Below are positions 17,185-26,510 of a DNA stretch of 64,000 bases, in pieces. Position 1 is the stretch's first letter; each line of letters opens with the position of its first letter. The stretch is from assembly GCF_024714475.1 (NCBI RefSeq), contig NZ_JAMZMI010000001.1:620001-684000 (forward strand), written 5' to 3'. The notes under the pieces were generated by a model. It had not been told where the DNA came from, ran no database searches, and saw nothing but the letters and a program-made list of their open reading frames with translations. The translations under genes were made by a program, and so were the position numbers. The stretch comes from Marinoscillum sp. MHG1-6 (GTDB taxonomy: Bacteria > Bacteroidota > Bacteroidia > Cytophagales > Cyclobacteriaceae).

Positions 17185-19635
17185 TTATCTATCAAAGTTA
17201 TAACCCAGCGTAAAATAGAAACTTCTTCCATCTGAAGGCAGGATACCCGGCCCTGGGTACCCGGCCGCTCTTCTGGTAAAGTATCTGGAATCAGTTAGGT
17301 TATTAACTCCTGCCTGAACATTGAAGCTTTTGCCCAAAACATATTTAGCTGAAAAGTCCATTACCTGGTAAGCGGGGATCAGTCCTTCCACTGCGCCTGG
17401 GACAGGGCCTGCTGCATTGGAGGCATCGGAATATTGCTTGGCAAATGAGGTAATCTGAAGGGTAGATGAAAATCTGGAGGCTTTGTAACTAATTCCGGAT
17501 TTGACGCTATAAAGTGGAACAAGCTCCACCTGGTTGCCTTCAATGGCCGTCTCCTGTGAATGATGGTATTCAGATCCAATCACACCAATATTTAAGAAAA
17601 TGGACAACTGGTCTTCGCGTTTCTGGAATCTATTAATTAGACTGAACAAATTAGCTTCCATAAATGCTTCCACTCCATAGGTGCGAGCATCGGCAATATT
17701 GGTGCGGTATCGATAAGTCCTGTCAACCAGATTGTTGAATCTCGGATCCGGTTCCCTTACGAGAATAGTACCTATTTTGTCATTGTAGTTGAGCCAAAAA
17801 ACACTTACATCGAAATTGACCACGTTTTGCAGATTTCCTCTAACGCCTAGATCAAAGTTGTTTCCGAACTCATCTTTGATGTTTTCATCTACCTTCAGGG
17901 AAGGGTTGTTTACGCGGATATCATTGAAATTGATAGACCTGTAATTCTGAGAGAAGTTACCGTAGAATTCAACATCCTCGCTCATCTTATAGCTCACACC
18001 CACACCACCAAAAAGGAAGTCTCTTTTTCTCTCCAGCGTTTCAAGTATGGTCGTATCAAACAAAACATTCCCTGCGAGATCACTGGTGGTTTGTCGATAA
18101 TAACCGTCAGCCTTTGTGTTGATGTACTCGTATCTTACGCCTGGAGTAATGCTGAGTTTTTCTGAGAGTGTAATGATGTTTTCTGCGAAAACGGCCATGT
18201 TGATTCCCGGAAGATCAAAATCTGAGCCCTCAAGCATATTCGGATTATTGTATCGAAAGCTGGGCTGGTCACCATTAGGTCCAAGTCCCTGTCTACGATG
18301 CGTAAATCCTTTGTAATACCTGGTTCCAATTAAAAAGGCCGATTGTTTTCCTCCAATCAGGTAATTGTAAATGAGCCTTGTTTCATTACCCCAGTTGGTA
18401 AATCGGTCAGCCAGCAAATCTCTTTCTTCATTAATGTCGTCCGGGCGGTCAATTCTTCCAAGGTTACCCAGGGCCTCTTTATTACCAACCAGTGAGAAGG
18501 TTCGGCTATTCAATTTGAGGTTCGGCCCAAAACTATAATCCATGTGCAGGGTCAGAAGATTCCATCCCACCTGGAACCAGTTGCGATCCCGAATGGATTG
18601 TTTGGCATCTTGTTCAAAAAGCTGTTCGGTTAGTCCTCCCGGTTGCCGGGCCAGGTAATTCATCCGAGTGTATTCAATTCCCGCCTTGAAGGCATCGCTG
18701 AAATCGTAATGAATATCAACGTAGGAGGTGACAGAATTGAAATCCGTATTGCATCGCCAGCAATTACCTACTGCCGTACGGTTGAAAAAGAAATAGCTCA
18801 GCTTACCTTGTGTACCCCCGGCATCCACGTAGCTATTATAAAAACCAAGGGTGTTATAAGTCTGCTCAGTTGAGATTTCGAGCACTTTATCGTCCGGTGC
18901 CTGTTTGATTTTGAAGTTAACAAGCCCTCCGAATTGGGTTCCATATTGAAGGGATGCGGCACCACGTACCAACTCTACTTTTTCAACGGCCTGAATAGGT
19001 GGGGTATAATAACTTTCAGGGTAGCCTAATGCATCTGCAGAAATGTCAAAGCCATTCTGGCGGGTATTGAAGTTGGCGTTTCGATTGGGACTCAGGCCAC
19101 GTGTAGCTACGCCAATCTGTAGGCCCGCACAATCACTTTCCCAGATATTGGCACCGGGAATTTTGGCAAAAATTTGGCGAGTGTTGTTCGCCGCTTTGTT
19201 CGCAACCATGTCCTCCAGGACAATGACCTCTGTCTTCTTGGCTTCATAGATTCCGGTACCGTCGATGGCCTTCAGCCTGGTGATACCAAAGGAGTTGTCC
19301 TTCTGTCCTTTGACAACAACCTCATCAAGCTCCGTTTCCAACAACTTCATGTCAATCTTTATCGAGGTATTTCCATCGACAAATACTTTTTTGGTTAGGG
19401 TTTGATAACCCTCCATGAACACGGTAAGCGAATGGTTTCCCTTAGATACATTTTTAAATAAAAACTCACCGTTAGCATCGGCCTCTTCGAATCGGTCGCT
19501 TTGATCCAATATCAAAGTGGCTCTTTCTGAAGCATTCTTTTCAGTATTTACACTACCGCTTAATTGGTACTGGGCAAATGCAAGGTTTGACAGCATCAAT
19601 AAAAACAGGGCGCTATAATATTTAAATGCTTTCAT
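17185..19635 (-). CDS. TonB-dependent receptor, FecA-like
   Basis: An outer-membrane receptor of about 816 residues. Order: signal peptide ending NLAFAQ, a carboxypeptidase-regulatory-like beta domain about 25-105, the plug with VVVKGQKD and VELVRGAASLQYGTQFGG, then a 22-strand barrel ending in FYFTLGYNFDR. Plug and barrel resemble ferric-citrate-type receptors. I take the ATG at 19635, which overlaps the HTTM stop as ATGA. The in-frame ATG at 19659 would place polar residues before the signal peptide. Two cysteines (ESDCAG and NCWRCN) are unusual. It probably imports a ferric or other metal chelate delivered with the imelysin and DUF4856 proteins. Confidence 0.92.
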   Translation of the reverse strand: MKAFKYYSALFLLMLSNLAFAQYQLSGSVNTEKNASERATLILDQSDRFEEADANGEFLFKNVSKGNHSLTVFMEGYQTLTKKVFVDGNTSIKIDMKLLETELDEVVVKGQKDNSFGITRLKAIDGTGIYEAKKTEVIVLEDMVANKAANNTRQIFAKIPGANIWESDCAGLQIGVATRGLSPNRNANFNTRQNGFDISADALGYPESYYTPPIQAVEKVELVRGAASLQYGTQFGGLVNFKIKQAPDDKVLEISTEQTYNTLGFYNSYVDAGGTQGKLSYFFFNRTAVGNCWRCNTDFNSVTSYVDIHYDFSDAFKAGIEYTRMNYLARQPGGLTEQLFEQDAKQSIRDRNWFQVGWNLLTLHMDYSFGPNLKLNSRTFSLVGNKEALGNLGRIDRPDDINEERDLLADRFTNWGNETRLIYNYLIGGKQSAFLIGTRYYKGFTHRRQGLGPNGDQPSFRYNNPNMLEGSDFDLPGINMAVFAENIITLSEKLSITPGVRYEYINTKADGYYRQTTSDLAGNVLFDTTILETLERKRDFLFGGVGVSYKMSEDVEFYGNFSQNYRSINFNDIRVNNPSLKVDENIKDEFGNNFDLGVRGNLQNVVNFDVSVFWLNYNDKIGTILVREPDPRFNNLVDRTYRYRTNIADARTYGVEAFMEANLFSLINRFQKREDQLSIFLNIGVIGSEYHHSQETAIEGNQVELVPLYSVKSGISYKASRFSSTLQITSFAKQYSDASNAAGPVPGAVEGLIPAYQVMDFSAKYVLGKSFNVQAGVNNLTDSRYFTRRAAGYPGPGILPSDGRSFYFTLGYNFDR

Positions 19636-20966
19636 TGATTTGGATAAGGTAAGATCCATGATTTATTAGCCCAGCTTTCTTTTTGTGCTGCGAGGTTGAC
19701 AGAATTATCGATAAAGGGTTGACTCATTTTTCCATTAAGGGTCACATAGCCTTCTGCGGTTACCGTAGGGTTTTGAATGCCTAGGGAGGTGTATTCTTCC
19801 TCCAGAAAATGAGCAAATTGGAGAATCATATCTGGTTGTGTACTCATTTCACGCTCCTGAAAAGGAGTTAGAAAATCACGATTGTTGACCAGGAAGTTTT
19901 TGTTGCTTGCTTTATCCCTGACAGAGAAAGTGACATTCCCCAATTTCTCCATGAGCATGACTCTCCATGAAAACCGGTAGCCTTGTTCATGCCAAAACAG
20001 ATGATCCGGGTAGGCCAGGTATCTGAACGGGAATGCCAATTGAATCAGACAATAGGTTCCAAGGGCAAACCCAATAAGTCTGTAAGGTCGGTTGCCGGTT
20101 TGATAACCATACTGTCTGCCAACATTTAGAAGATTTTCAAAGAAACTAATCACTTGTTCATGAAACGCCGACGAAAAGAATATCAGCGTAGAAAGGATCA
20201 TAATGTACGGGAACATTCCGATAGGGAACAGTATAGCTGTAGTGACGTGAAATATGACCACCATGAGGAAGGCGAATGGCCTCGTTTTTCTTCCTAAGAG
20301 TAGGAAAGGGATACAGAGGTCGTAAAGGGCGCCACACCAGCTAAAGAAATAGGCGGCCGCTTCATATTTTAAATATGGCCCAAGGATGGGCAAATGCGAT
20401 TTTGCCGGAAGCCAGATCTTAAGCGGCATCGCCTCCAGTAACCAGTCCGGGTTGATTTTGGCGAGACCCGCATAAAAGTAGACCACACAAAGTTGAAACT
20501 TTATAATGTTGATCGTCCAGGCAGAGACTTCATGAGAAGCAATTCCTTTAAACAATTTGCAATCAAAGGAGAATCTCGAATTCGCAGGAAGCCAAATCAT
20601 TAGAAATGCGATAAGACTGACGAAGTAGTAATGGTTAAGGTAGGTGGTCTTATCGATGAGCTCGATGTAGGTAAACGTCAGGAAAAATCCTATAATAGCG
20701 ATTCGGTAAAATAGCCCAACGGCAACCATCAGGGCCAGAATGATCAGGGCGCCAAACAGCCAGTACATTCCTGTTCCCGGCAAGGCTTTTACCCACTCAA
20801 AACCGTAATAAGTAAAATGAAATTTTGGGAGAATATAGAATTCTTCGATCCATCCCTTAGCCCAAAAACGCACTCCTCCCAGGGCCATCATAAAGCCAAA
20901 AAGCACCCTGAAAAAAATCAAGGGTGCTACTGGGATCTTTTGCGATATGAGCTTTTCAAAAAGCAC
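19632..20966 (-). CDS. HTTM domain membrane protein (vitamin-K-dependent gamma-carboxylase-like)
   Basis: A 444-residue protein with several membrane helices in the first 290 residues and a soluble C-terminal domain of about 150. The segment LIDKTTYLNHYYF (Lys106, Asn111, His112) resembles the conserved stretch around the catalytic lysine of vertebrate gamma-glutamyl carboxylase, which makes Gla residues using reduced vitamin K. The start is a GTG at 20964-20966: an in-frame TGA lies one codon upstream and no ATG fits. It sits 16 bp after the DUF4856 stop and overlaps the receptor start. Carboxylation of a partner is a hypothesis; bacterial HTTM proteins are uncharacterised. Confidence 0.85.
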   Translation of the reverse strand: MLFEKLISQKIPVAPLIFFRVLFGFMMALGGVRFWAKGWIEEFYILPKFHFTYYGFEWVKALPGTGMYWLFGALIILALMVAVGLFYRIAIIGFFLTFTYIELIDKTTYLNHYYFVSLIAFLMIWLPANSRFSFDCKLFKGIASHEVSAWTINIIKFQLCVVYFYAGLAKINPDWLLEAMPLKIWLPAKSHLPILGPYLKYEAAAYFFSWCGALYDLCIPFLLLGRKTRPFAFLMVVIFHVTTAILFPIGMFPYIMILSTLIFFSSAFHEQVISFFENLLNVGRQYGYQTGNRPYRLIGFALGTYCLIQLAFPFRYLAYPDHLFWHEQGYRFSWRVMLMEKLGNVTFSVRDKASNKNFLVNNRDFLTPFQEREMSTQPDMILQFAHFLEEEYTSLGIQNPTVTAEGYVTLNGKMSQPFIDNSVNLAAQKESWANKSWILPYPNQ

Positions 20967-20982
20967 GGATCAATTAGTCAAA

Positions 20983-22122
20983 TTATAAAGTGTCAGCAAT
21001 TGAAGCCAAATCAGGGTATGCTGTAGTTAATGTTGACTTGGCACTGGCAAGGCTTTCTGCATCTACCTCCCAGAAGTTTCCATCTGTTCCGAAATCAACG
21101 GTTAGGATAGTGTTGATTTCAGTAGCTGATATCTGTGCATTTGGGATGTACTTAAGAGCGTTGATAAATCCATAGCCTTCAGAAAGGTGGTGGAACATGT
21201 TACCCTGATCCTGAGCATTAAGATCAGTAAGCGCGCTGTTGATATAATGGATACCTGTAGCAGCAGCTACCAATTCCAGCCCCTCTGCAATCACGTCGAT
21301 CTGAGCCATTTTCGTTTCATGGTCATTCGCCACGATCGCTGCACGGCCTGTGATATATGCAGTCATGATTTTATCAGCTACTCCAAGGTCGGCATCACGG
21401 CTTTCAGTATACTCAGCCCAAAATCTATCTTCACTTTCTTCAAGCACCGGACTGCCTTGTGGGAAATCTACAGGTACACCCCAATAACCGAATGCTTCAT
21501 CCCAGTGATGCTCCATGGTGGTGTAATTTTTACCGTCAACGATGACAGTGTTATCGACATCCGCACCGATTTTTGTTTCAGTAAGGTATGAGTTGAAGAT
21601 TTGGTTGTAGATCAATGCGCCCATGAGGCCTTTTTCTACCATTTGAGTGAACTCCCAGCCTTTAGCATTTACGTTAATGTAAGCCTGGCTTGAAACCCTT
21701 AGCATTTGACCTCCAGTGCCGATGGATGCATCCACAGTAGTTTTGCTAACTGCTTCAGCTTCTTCGAAAAGGTTTTTATAGAAAGTAACATCAGCAGCAG
21801 AAGTCTTATCTTCGATTTGTTTGCCTGATGTATTCAAAGCCTCATCAGAAAAAGGGTTTCCTGTATTCGAGAACATGTTCAAAAGAACGGCAGCATCTAG
21901 TTGCTGACCAGAGTCTCCTGTTTTCAAATAAGCTTTGATCTCAGCCAGCATATCCAATCTGGCAGTTTGTCCTGAAAATGAAACAGATGACGAACCATCA
22001 CGCTCAAAGGTGTAAGTTGAAGGGATATCGTATTTTACATCTTCCTTTTCATCGCAGCTCGTAAATAATGATGCTGAAATGGCGCAGACTATAAGTAGCT
22101 TGTTTGGAAATGTGAATTGCAT
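20983..22122 (-). CDS. DUF4856 lipoprotein
   Basis: A 379-residue lipoprotein with lipobox SLFTSC, so the mature protein starts near residue 23 with CDEKED. The following YDIPSTYTFERDG and the later EHHWDEAFGYWGVP and GYGFINALKY are typical of DUF4856, a Bacteroidota family that often sits beside imelysin genes. It has many conserved aromatic and acidic residues and may bind metal or a metal complex. It is the first gene of the DUF4856-HTTM-receptor-ywbE operon. An operator copy overlaps its upstream region, 16 bp before the ATG. Confidence 0.82.
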   Translation of the reverse strand: MQFTFPNKLLIVCAISASLFTSCDEKEDVKYDIPSTYTFERDGSSSVSFSGQTARLDMLAEIKAYLKTGDSGQQLDAAVLLNMFSNTGNPFSDEALNTSGKQIEDKTSAADVTFYKNLFEEAEAVSKTTVDASIGTGGQMLRVSSQAYINVNAKGWEFTQMVEKGLMGALIYNQIFNSYLTETKIGADVDNTVIVDGKNYTTMEHHWDEAFGYWGVPVDFPQGSPVLEESEDRFWAEYTESRDADLGVADKIMTAYITGRAAIVANDHETKMAQIDVIAEGLELVAAATGIHYINSALTDLNAQDQGNMFHHLSEGYGFINALKYIPNAQISATEINTILTVDFGTDGNFWEVDAESLASAKSTLTTAYPDLASIADTL

Positions 22123-22137
22123 GTATGTCTATTAGTT

Positions 22138-22160
22138 TTATTTAGAATAATTCTTAATAG
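22138..22160 (-). promoter_or_regulatory. Second copy of the palindromic operator, before the DUF4856 operon
   Basis: TTATTTAGA, five-base spacer ATAAT, TCTTAATAG. The left arm is identical to the box at 15805-15827; the right arm differs at two positions. It lies 16-38 bp upstream of the DUF4856 ATG, so the two units are probably coregulated. Confidence 0.6.
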
Positions 22161-22247
22161 TGCAAAATTGTATGCAACCTTCACCTCCAACAATACCTAT
22201 GTATAGTCAAAATTTTCACTATAAGTAGTGATTCACATTTGCGACTC

Positions 22248-22772
22248 TCAGGATTTAGAAAAGAAATCCCAAATCACGATTCCCATGCTTACTGATATGT
22301 TCAAAGAATGCTTGGTGCCAAACTGAGGGATCTCTATTACCAGGTCAGAGTTGCTCACAACCTCGTCGTTGACTCCAAAAACCTCATTTCCAAAGATGAA
22401 GGCATACTTTTTATGAGGATCAGGACGGAACTGATCTAGCTTGGTACTCTTGTCAGCTTGTTCCACACTGGCAATCACATATCCCTTTTGACTTAGTTCC
22501 TTGATTAATGCGTGAACATCTTTTTGATATTCCCAGTCTACAGATTCTGTTGCACCGAGCGCTGTTTTGTTGATTTCTCGATGAGGGGGGGTGGCGGTGA
22601 TACCACACAGAAAGATTTTTTCGACCCGAAATGCATCTGCCGTTCGAAATGCGCTACCAACGTTGTTCATGCTTCTAATGTCATCCAGAACGATACATAG
22701 ATTGGATTTTTCTGCAGACTTATACTCTTCTTCTGATATTCTGTTAAGCTCTTCGTTTTTTAGTTTTCTCAT
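22248..22772 (-). CDS. TrmH/SpoU-family RNA methyltransferase
   Basis: A 174-residue SPOUT methyltransferase without the extra N-terminal substrate domain. It has the three family motifs: NNVGSAFRTADAF near 37, IFGNEVFGVNDEV near 130 and IPQFGTKHSLNISVSMGIVIW near 147, which form the knotted SAM site. It probably 2'-O-methylates a tRNA or rRNA ribose; the exact target is not clear. The ATG at 22772 lies 63 bp from the divergent mutS start. Confidence 0.88.
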   Translation of the reverse strand: MRKLKNEELNRISEEEYKSAEKSNLCIVLDDIRSMNNVGSAFRTADAFRVEKIFLCGITATPPHREINKTALGATESVDWEYQKDVHALIKELSQKGYVIASVEQADKSTKLDQFRPDPHKKYAFIFGNEVFGVNDEVVSNSDLVIEIPQFGTKHSLNISVSMGIVIWDFFSKS

Positions 22773-22835
22773 GCCCTGTGCATTCCTTAATATTGTCGAC
22801 GAAAAATATTTTCAAAACTACCACCATTTTCAAGG

Positions 22836-25439
22836 ATGTCGAAAATCACCAAGGGCTCAGAAACCCCATTGATGAAGCAGTACAATGCTATCAAATCTCG
22901 TTATCCGGGGGCATTACTTTTATTTAGAGTCGGCGACTTTTATGAAACCTTTGGTGAGGATGCTGTCAAAGCCAGCAAGGTATTGGATATTGTCCTGACT
23001 AAACGGGCTAATGGTTCGGCATCACACATCGAGTTGGCGGGGTTTCCCCATCACTCACTGGACACCTACCTTCCTAAGCTTGTTCGAGCTGGCAATCGTG
23101 TGGCGATATGCGATCAGCTGGAGGACCCAAAATCTGTGAAGGGCATCGTTAAACGAGGCGTCACAGAGCTTGTTACTCCCGGCCTTTCGCTAAATGACAA
23201 CGTGCTGGAGCAAAAGCGAAACAACTTTTTGGCGGCTTTGCATTATCATGACGATAGTATGGGTGTCGCTTTTCTCGACCTATCCACCGGTGAGTTTATG
23301 GTATCTCAGGGATCGGAGGCCTACGTTGATAAGTTGATCCAGGGTTTTCAACCTTCAGAGATCATTTATTCAAAAGCTAAAAGAAAGGACTTTGAGGCCC
23401 GGGTTCCGAATGCTCAGAGTAATTATTCTCTTGAGGACTGGATATTCACACTTGATTACGGATACGAGAAGCTCATTCGCCATTTTCAAACCTCCAACCT
23501 GAAAGGTTTTGGGATTGAGGACTTGAAGGATGCCATTATCGCCGCAGGGGCGATCTTGTTTTACCTCGAAGAAACGGAGCACAAGGAAGTTGGTCACATT
23601 GGCCAGATCTCGCGTATTGATGAACAACAATATGTTTGGCTGGACAAGTTTACCATTAGAAACCTGGAGCTGATACAACCGGCCCTGTCTGATGGTACTG
23701 CGCTGATTGATATTCTTGATCAAACAGAAACGGCCATGGGAGCCCGGCAACTTAGGAAATGGATGGTGTTGCCGTTAAAGGATCAGTCAAAAATTAATAC
23801 AAGGCTTGATGCAGTTGAAGCATTGGTAGCTGAAGCCGAGATAAGAGAGTCAACCCGTGAGCATCTAAAACAGATCTCGGACGTTGAGCGGCTCGCATCC
23901 AAAATATCGACAGGAAGGGTCAATCCCCGTGAGTTGTTACTCTTGAAGAAAAGCCTGAGTCAGATAGCTCTGGTTAAGAAACAGCTTGTCAGCGAATCGG
24001 TCTTTGCCCCATACGTGGATGTGCTGAATCCATGCGAAGAGCTGGTTAAGAGAATTTCTGAAACGCTGAAAGATGAAGTTCCTCTTAATACCAATCAGGG
24101 AAATGTCATTCGAGACGGGGTAGACGATCAATTGGACGAATACCGGAGCATAGCGTTTTCAGGAAAGGATTTTCTTAAGGGCATTCAGGAGCGTGAAATG
24201 GAGCGAACGGGGATTGCTTCTTTGAAAATTGCTTATAACAAGGTTTTCGGATATTACCTCGAGGTGACCAATGCCCACAAGGATAAGGTTCCCCAGGAAT
24301 GGATTCGTAAACAGACCCTGGTGAATGCAGAAAGATATATTACCGAAGAGCTCAAAGTGTATGAAGAAAAAATCCTGAAAGCAGAAAGCGAGATTTTCGG
24401 CATTGAAAACAGGTTATACCTTGACCTTGTTTCCTTTGCGTCCAATTACATTGAAGTAATCCAGCAAAATGCCCGGGCCATTGCTTCTTTGGACTGTCTG
24501 GCTTCATTCGCTCAGCTAGCAGCTCAAAACAATTATATTAAACCTCATATTCATGAGGACCCGGTCCTCGATATCAAGCAGGGGCGTCATCCGGTGATTG
24601 AACAAAACATGCCTCCCGAGGAGGAGTACATCCCTAATGATGTTTTTCTGGATACCGAAAGCCAGCAGATCATGATCATTACTGGTCCTAATATGGCGGG
24701 TAAGTCAGCCCTGTTAAGGCAAACGGCTTTGATTGCACTCATGTCACAGATGGGCAGTTTTGTTCCTGCAGGATATGCTAAGGTGGGACTGATCGATAAA
24801 GTATTCACGAGAGTAGGGGCCTCTGATAATTTGAGTAGAGGAGAGTCAACGTTTATGGTGGAGATGACGGAGACTGCCAGTATCCTCAACAACCTTAGCG
24901 ACCGATCGCTTGTATTGATGGATGAAATTGGTCGCGGAACGAGCACTTATGATGGGATATCCATAGCCTGGTCTATTGTCGAGTACCTACACAATCATCC
25001 CAGCTTCAAAGCGAAGACACTTTTTGCCACGCATTACCACGAGTTGAATGAGCTGGCAAAAGATTTACCTCGAGTGAAGAATTATAATGTGTCGGTGAAG
25101 GAGCTTGAAAACAAAGTGATTTTCCTGAGAAAACTACAAGAAGGGGGAAGTGAACACAGCTTTGGCATTCATGTGGCTCAAATGGCAGGAATGCCAAATC
25201 AGGTAGTCATAAGGGCTAATACTATTCTGAAACAGCTTGAATCAGATAAGCTTTCCGAAAAGGATAAAGAAAAATTGGCGGAGTTACCAAGTTCGCAGTT
25301 TCAACTCAATCTGTTTGAGTCGGACCCTAGATTCGAAAAATTACTTCAAGTTCTCAGGGAAGCGGATATCAACACCATTTCACCAGTTGAAGCCTTACTT
25401 AAGCTCAACGAAATGAAGGAGTTGCTGAGTGCAAAATGA
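22836..25439 (+). CDS. mutS: DNA mismatch repair protein MutS
   Basis: Recognises mismatches and starts repair. The 867-residue protein has the N-terminal Phe-x-Glu mismatch-reading motif in RVGDFYETFGEDA, connector, lever and clamp domains. The ATPase follows: Walker A GPNMAGKSALLRQ near 615, the MSH signature with GESTFMVEM, Walker B LVLMDEIGRGTSTYDG and FATHYHELNEL. Its length is typical of MutS1, and it has no Smr domain, so it is not MutS2. No mutL is adjacent. The ATG at 22836 lies directly after AAGG. Confidence 0.97.
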   Translation: MSKITKGSETPLMKQYNAIKSRYPGALLLFRVGDFYETFGEDAVKASKVLDIVLTKRANGSASHIELAGFPHHSLDTYLPKLVRAGNRVAICDQLEDPKSVKGIVKRGVTELVTPGLSLNDNVLEQKRNNFLAALHYHDDSMGVAFLDLSTGEFMVSQGSEAYVDKLIQGFQPSEIIYSKAKRKDFEARVPNAQSNYSLEDWIFTLDYGYEKLIRHFQTSNLKGFGIEDLKDAIIAAGAILFYLEETEHKEVGHIGQISRIDEQQYVWLDKFTIRNLELIQPALSDGTALIDILDQTETAMGARQLRKWMVLPLKDQSKINTRLDAVEALVAEAEIRESTREHLKQISDVERLASKISTGRVNPRELLLLKKSLSQIALVKKQLVSESVFAPYVDVLNPCEELVKRISETLKDEVPLNTNQGNVIRDGVDDQLDEYRSIAFSGKDFLKGIQEREMERTGIASLKIAYNKVFGYYLEVTNAHKDKVPQEWIRKQTLVNAERYITEELKVYEEKILKAESEIFGIENRLYLDLVSFASNYIEVIQQNARAIASLDCLASFAQLAAQNNYIKPHIHEDPVLDIKQGRHPVIEQNMPPEEEYIPNDVFLDTESQQIMIITGPNMAGKSALLRQTALIALMSQMGSFVPAGYAKVGLIDKVFTRVGASDNLSRGESTFMVEMTETASILNNLSDRSLVLMDEIGRGTSTYDGISIAWSIVEYLHNHPSFKAKTLFATHYHELNELAKDLPRVKNYNVSVKELENKVIFLRKLQEGGSEHSFGIHVAQMAGMPNQVVIRANTILKQLESDKLSEKDKEKLAELPSSQFQLNLFESDPRFEKLLQVLREADINTISPVEALLKLNEMKELLSAK

Positions 25440-25442
25440 ATG

Positions 25443-25676
25443 TCAGGAAGCCAAAACAGACATGGCGCACATATCAAGTCGGTCCTGATAGAATCTAATA
25501 AGTGATTCTAACACTTCAAGATTACGCTCGTAATTTCTGATACCTGCTGCATGGTGTTTCACCATTTGATTGTAAACCTTGTTCACGCATTCAAGTGCAG
25601 TCAAAATCTCGTCTTTGGTTAAGTCATCGGCGATCATCTCATGATCCTCAATGACAGCTCTACTGGTTGTGGTCAT
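25443..25676 (-). CDS. Small helical protein, paralogue of the 25886 gene
   Basis: A 77-residue protein of unknown function without signal or membrane segment. The core LTKDEILTALECVNKVYNQMVKHH, then RNYERNLEVLESLIRFYQDRL, is matched position by position with the protein encoded at 25886-26131. It is probably a two-helix hairpin. It is convergent with mutS (3 bp apart). It starts at an ATG followed by an AT-rich spacer of 209 bp. Confidence 0.55.
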   Translation of the reverse strand: MTTTSRAVIEDHEMIADDLTKDEILTALECVNKVYNQMVKHHAAGIRNYERNLEVLESLIRFYQDRLDMCAMSVLAS

Positions 25677-25885
25677 TGCTGGTTAAACAATTTATTTGTT
25701 CTAAAATACATAATGAAATCAATAAATTGATGAAAATATCACAAATTTTCATCAATTATGTTTGATACATCACATTTAAGATTGCTGGTTCTTAAAATGG
25801 GAGGAAAAGATGAGGGACCTCATGACTGATAAGCCCCATCGTCTTGGTATTTAAAAGGTTGGTTGATGATATCTTGTGCCCTTGA

Positions 25886-26131
25886 TCAACCGGCCTGACG
25901 CCCGGAGTTAAGGATGTTAGTACGATGAACGTGAATAATACCCTCGATCAATTTGATATTTTTTGTATGCCGGCTGTAGCGGCTTTTCAGGATATCATCA
26001 TTTTGGTGTCTTTTCAGATGAGACAGAACCTTCTCGGCACATTCAATTGCCAGGAGATTTTCATCAAATGAGAGACGATCAGACATAGTTTCAATGTCAT
26101 TTAGGTTGTTGGTTAGTACACTGGTGTTCAT
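25886..26131 (-). CDS. Small helical protein, paralogue of the 25443 gene
   Basis: An 81-residue protein sharing the pattern L-x2-DE-x-L-x-A-x-EC-x2-KV, then a charged stretch and a second amphipathic helix, with the 25443 protein. The shared layout supports both being real genes from a local duplication. No known domain is recognised. The leader contains a perfect 15-bp tandem repeat. Confidence 0.55.
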   Translation of the reverse strand: MNTSVLTNNLNDIETMSDRLSFDENLLAIECAEKVLSHLKRHQNDDILKSRYSRHTKNIKLIEGIIHVHRTNILNSGRQAG

Positions 26132-26145
26132 ATAGCTGTTGGTAG

Positions 26146-26175
26146 TTGGTTGTTTATAACTTGGTTGTTTATAAC
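26146..26175 (-). repeat. Perfect 15-bp tandem repeat in the leader of the 25886 gene
   Basis: TTGGTTGTTTATAAC occurs twice in tandem (26146-26160, 26161-26175), 15-44 bp upstream of the ATG of the minus-strand gene. It may be a slippage product or a repeated regulator site. Confidence 0.7.
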
Positions 26176-26510
26176 GCTGTTTTTATGGTTTCTGAAATAA
26201 AAATTGGTTTTTTTATGATTTTCAATTGAAAGATAATGTAAATGTGATAAAAACACAATAAAATAATGACGTAAAATTGACGTTTTAATAATGAGAGTGA
26301 TTATTTATGACAATACCGTAATGAAATTGAATAAATCTAATATTCATTGAATTTTGCTTTTGCGAAGGCTACACATTACTACCCCTTGTAATAACTCCCG
26401 ACGCGTAGCGTTTTATCTTAAGTAGCTGCAGACATAACCATCTGATGATCTTTTCGTAAAGTATGCTGTACTCATTTTTAGGGAGTGCCATTTTAGATTA
26501 AAACCCGTCT
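26176..26510. other. Gene-free spacer before the efflux operon
   Basis: 335 bp, very AT-rich up to about 26360, then more mixed. I see no credible small gene, tRNA or hairpin terminator. It must hold the promoter of the ABC efflux operon at 26511 and that of the minus-strand small gene, but no clear TAnnTTTG element with correct spacing was found. Confidence 0.5.
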
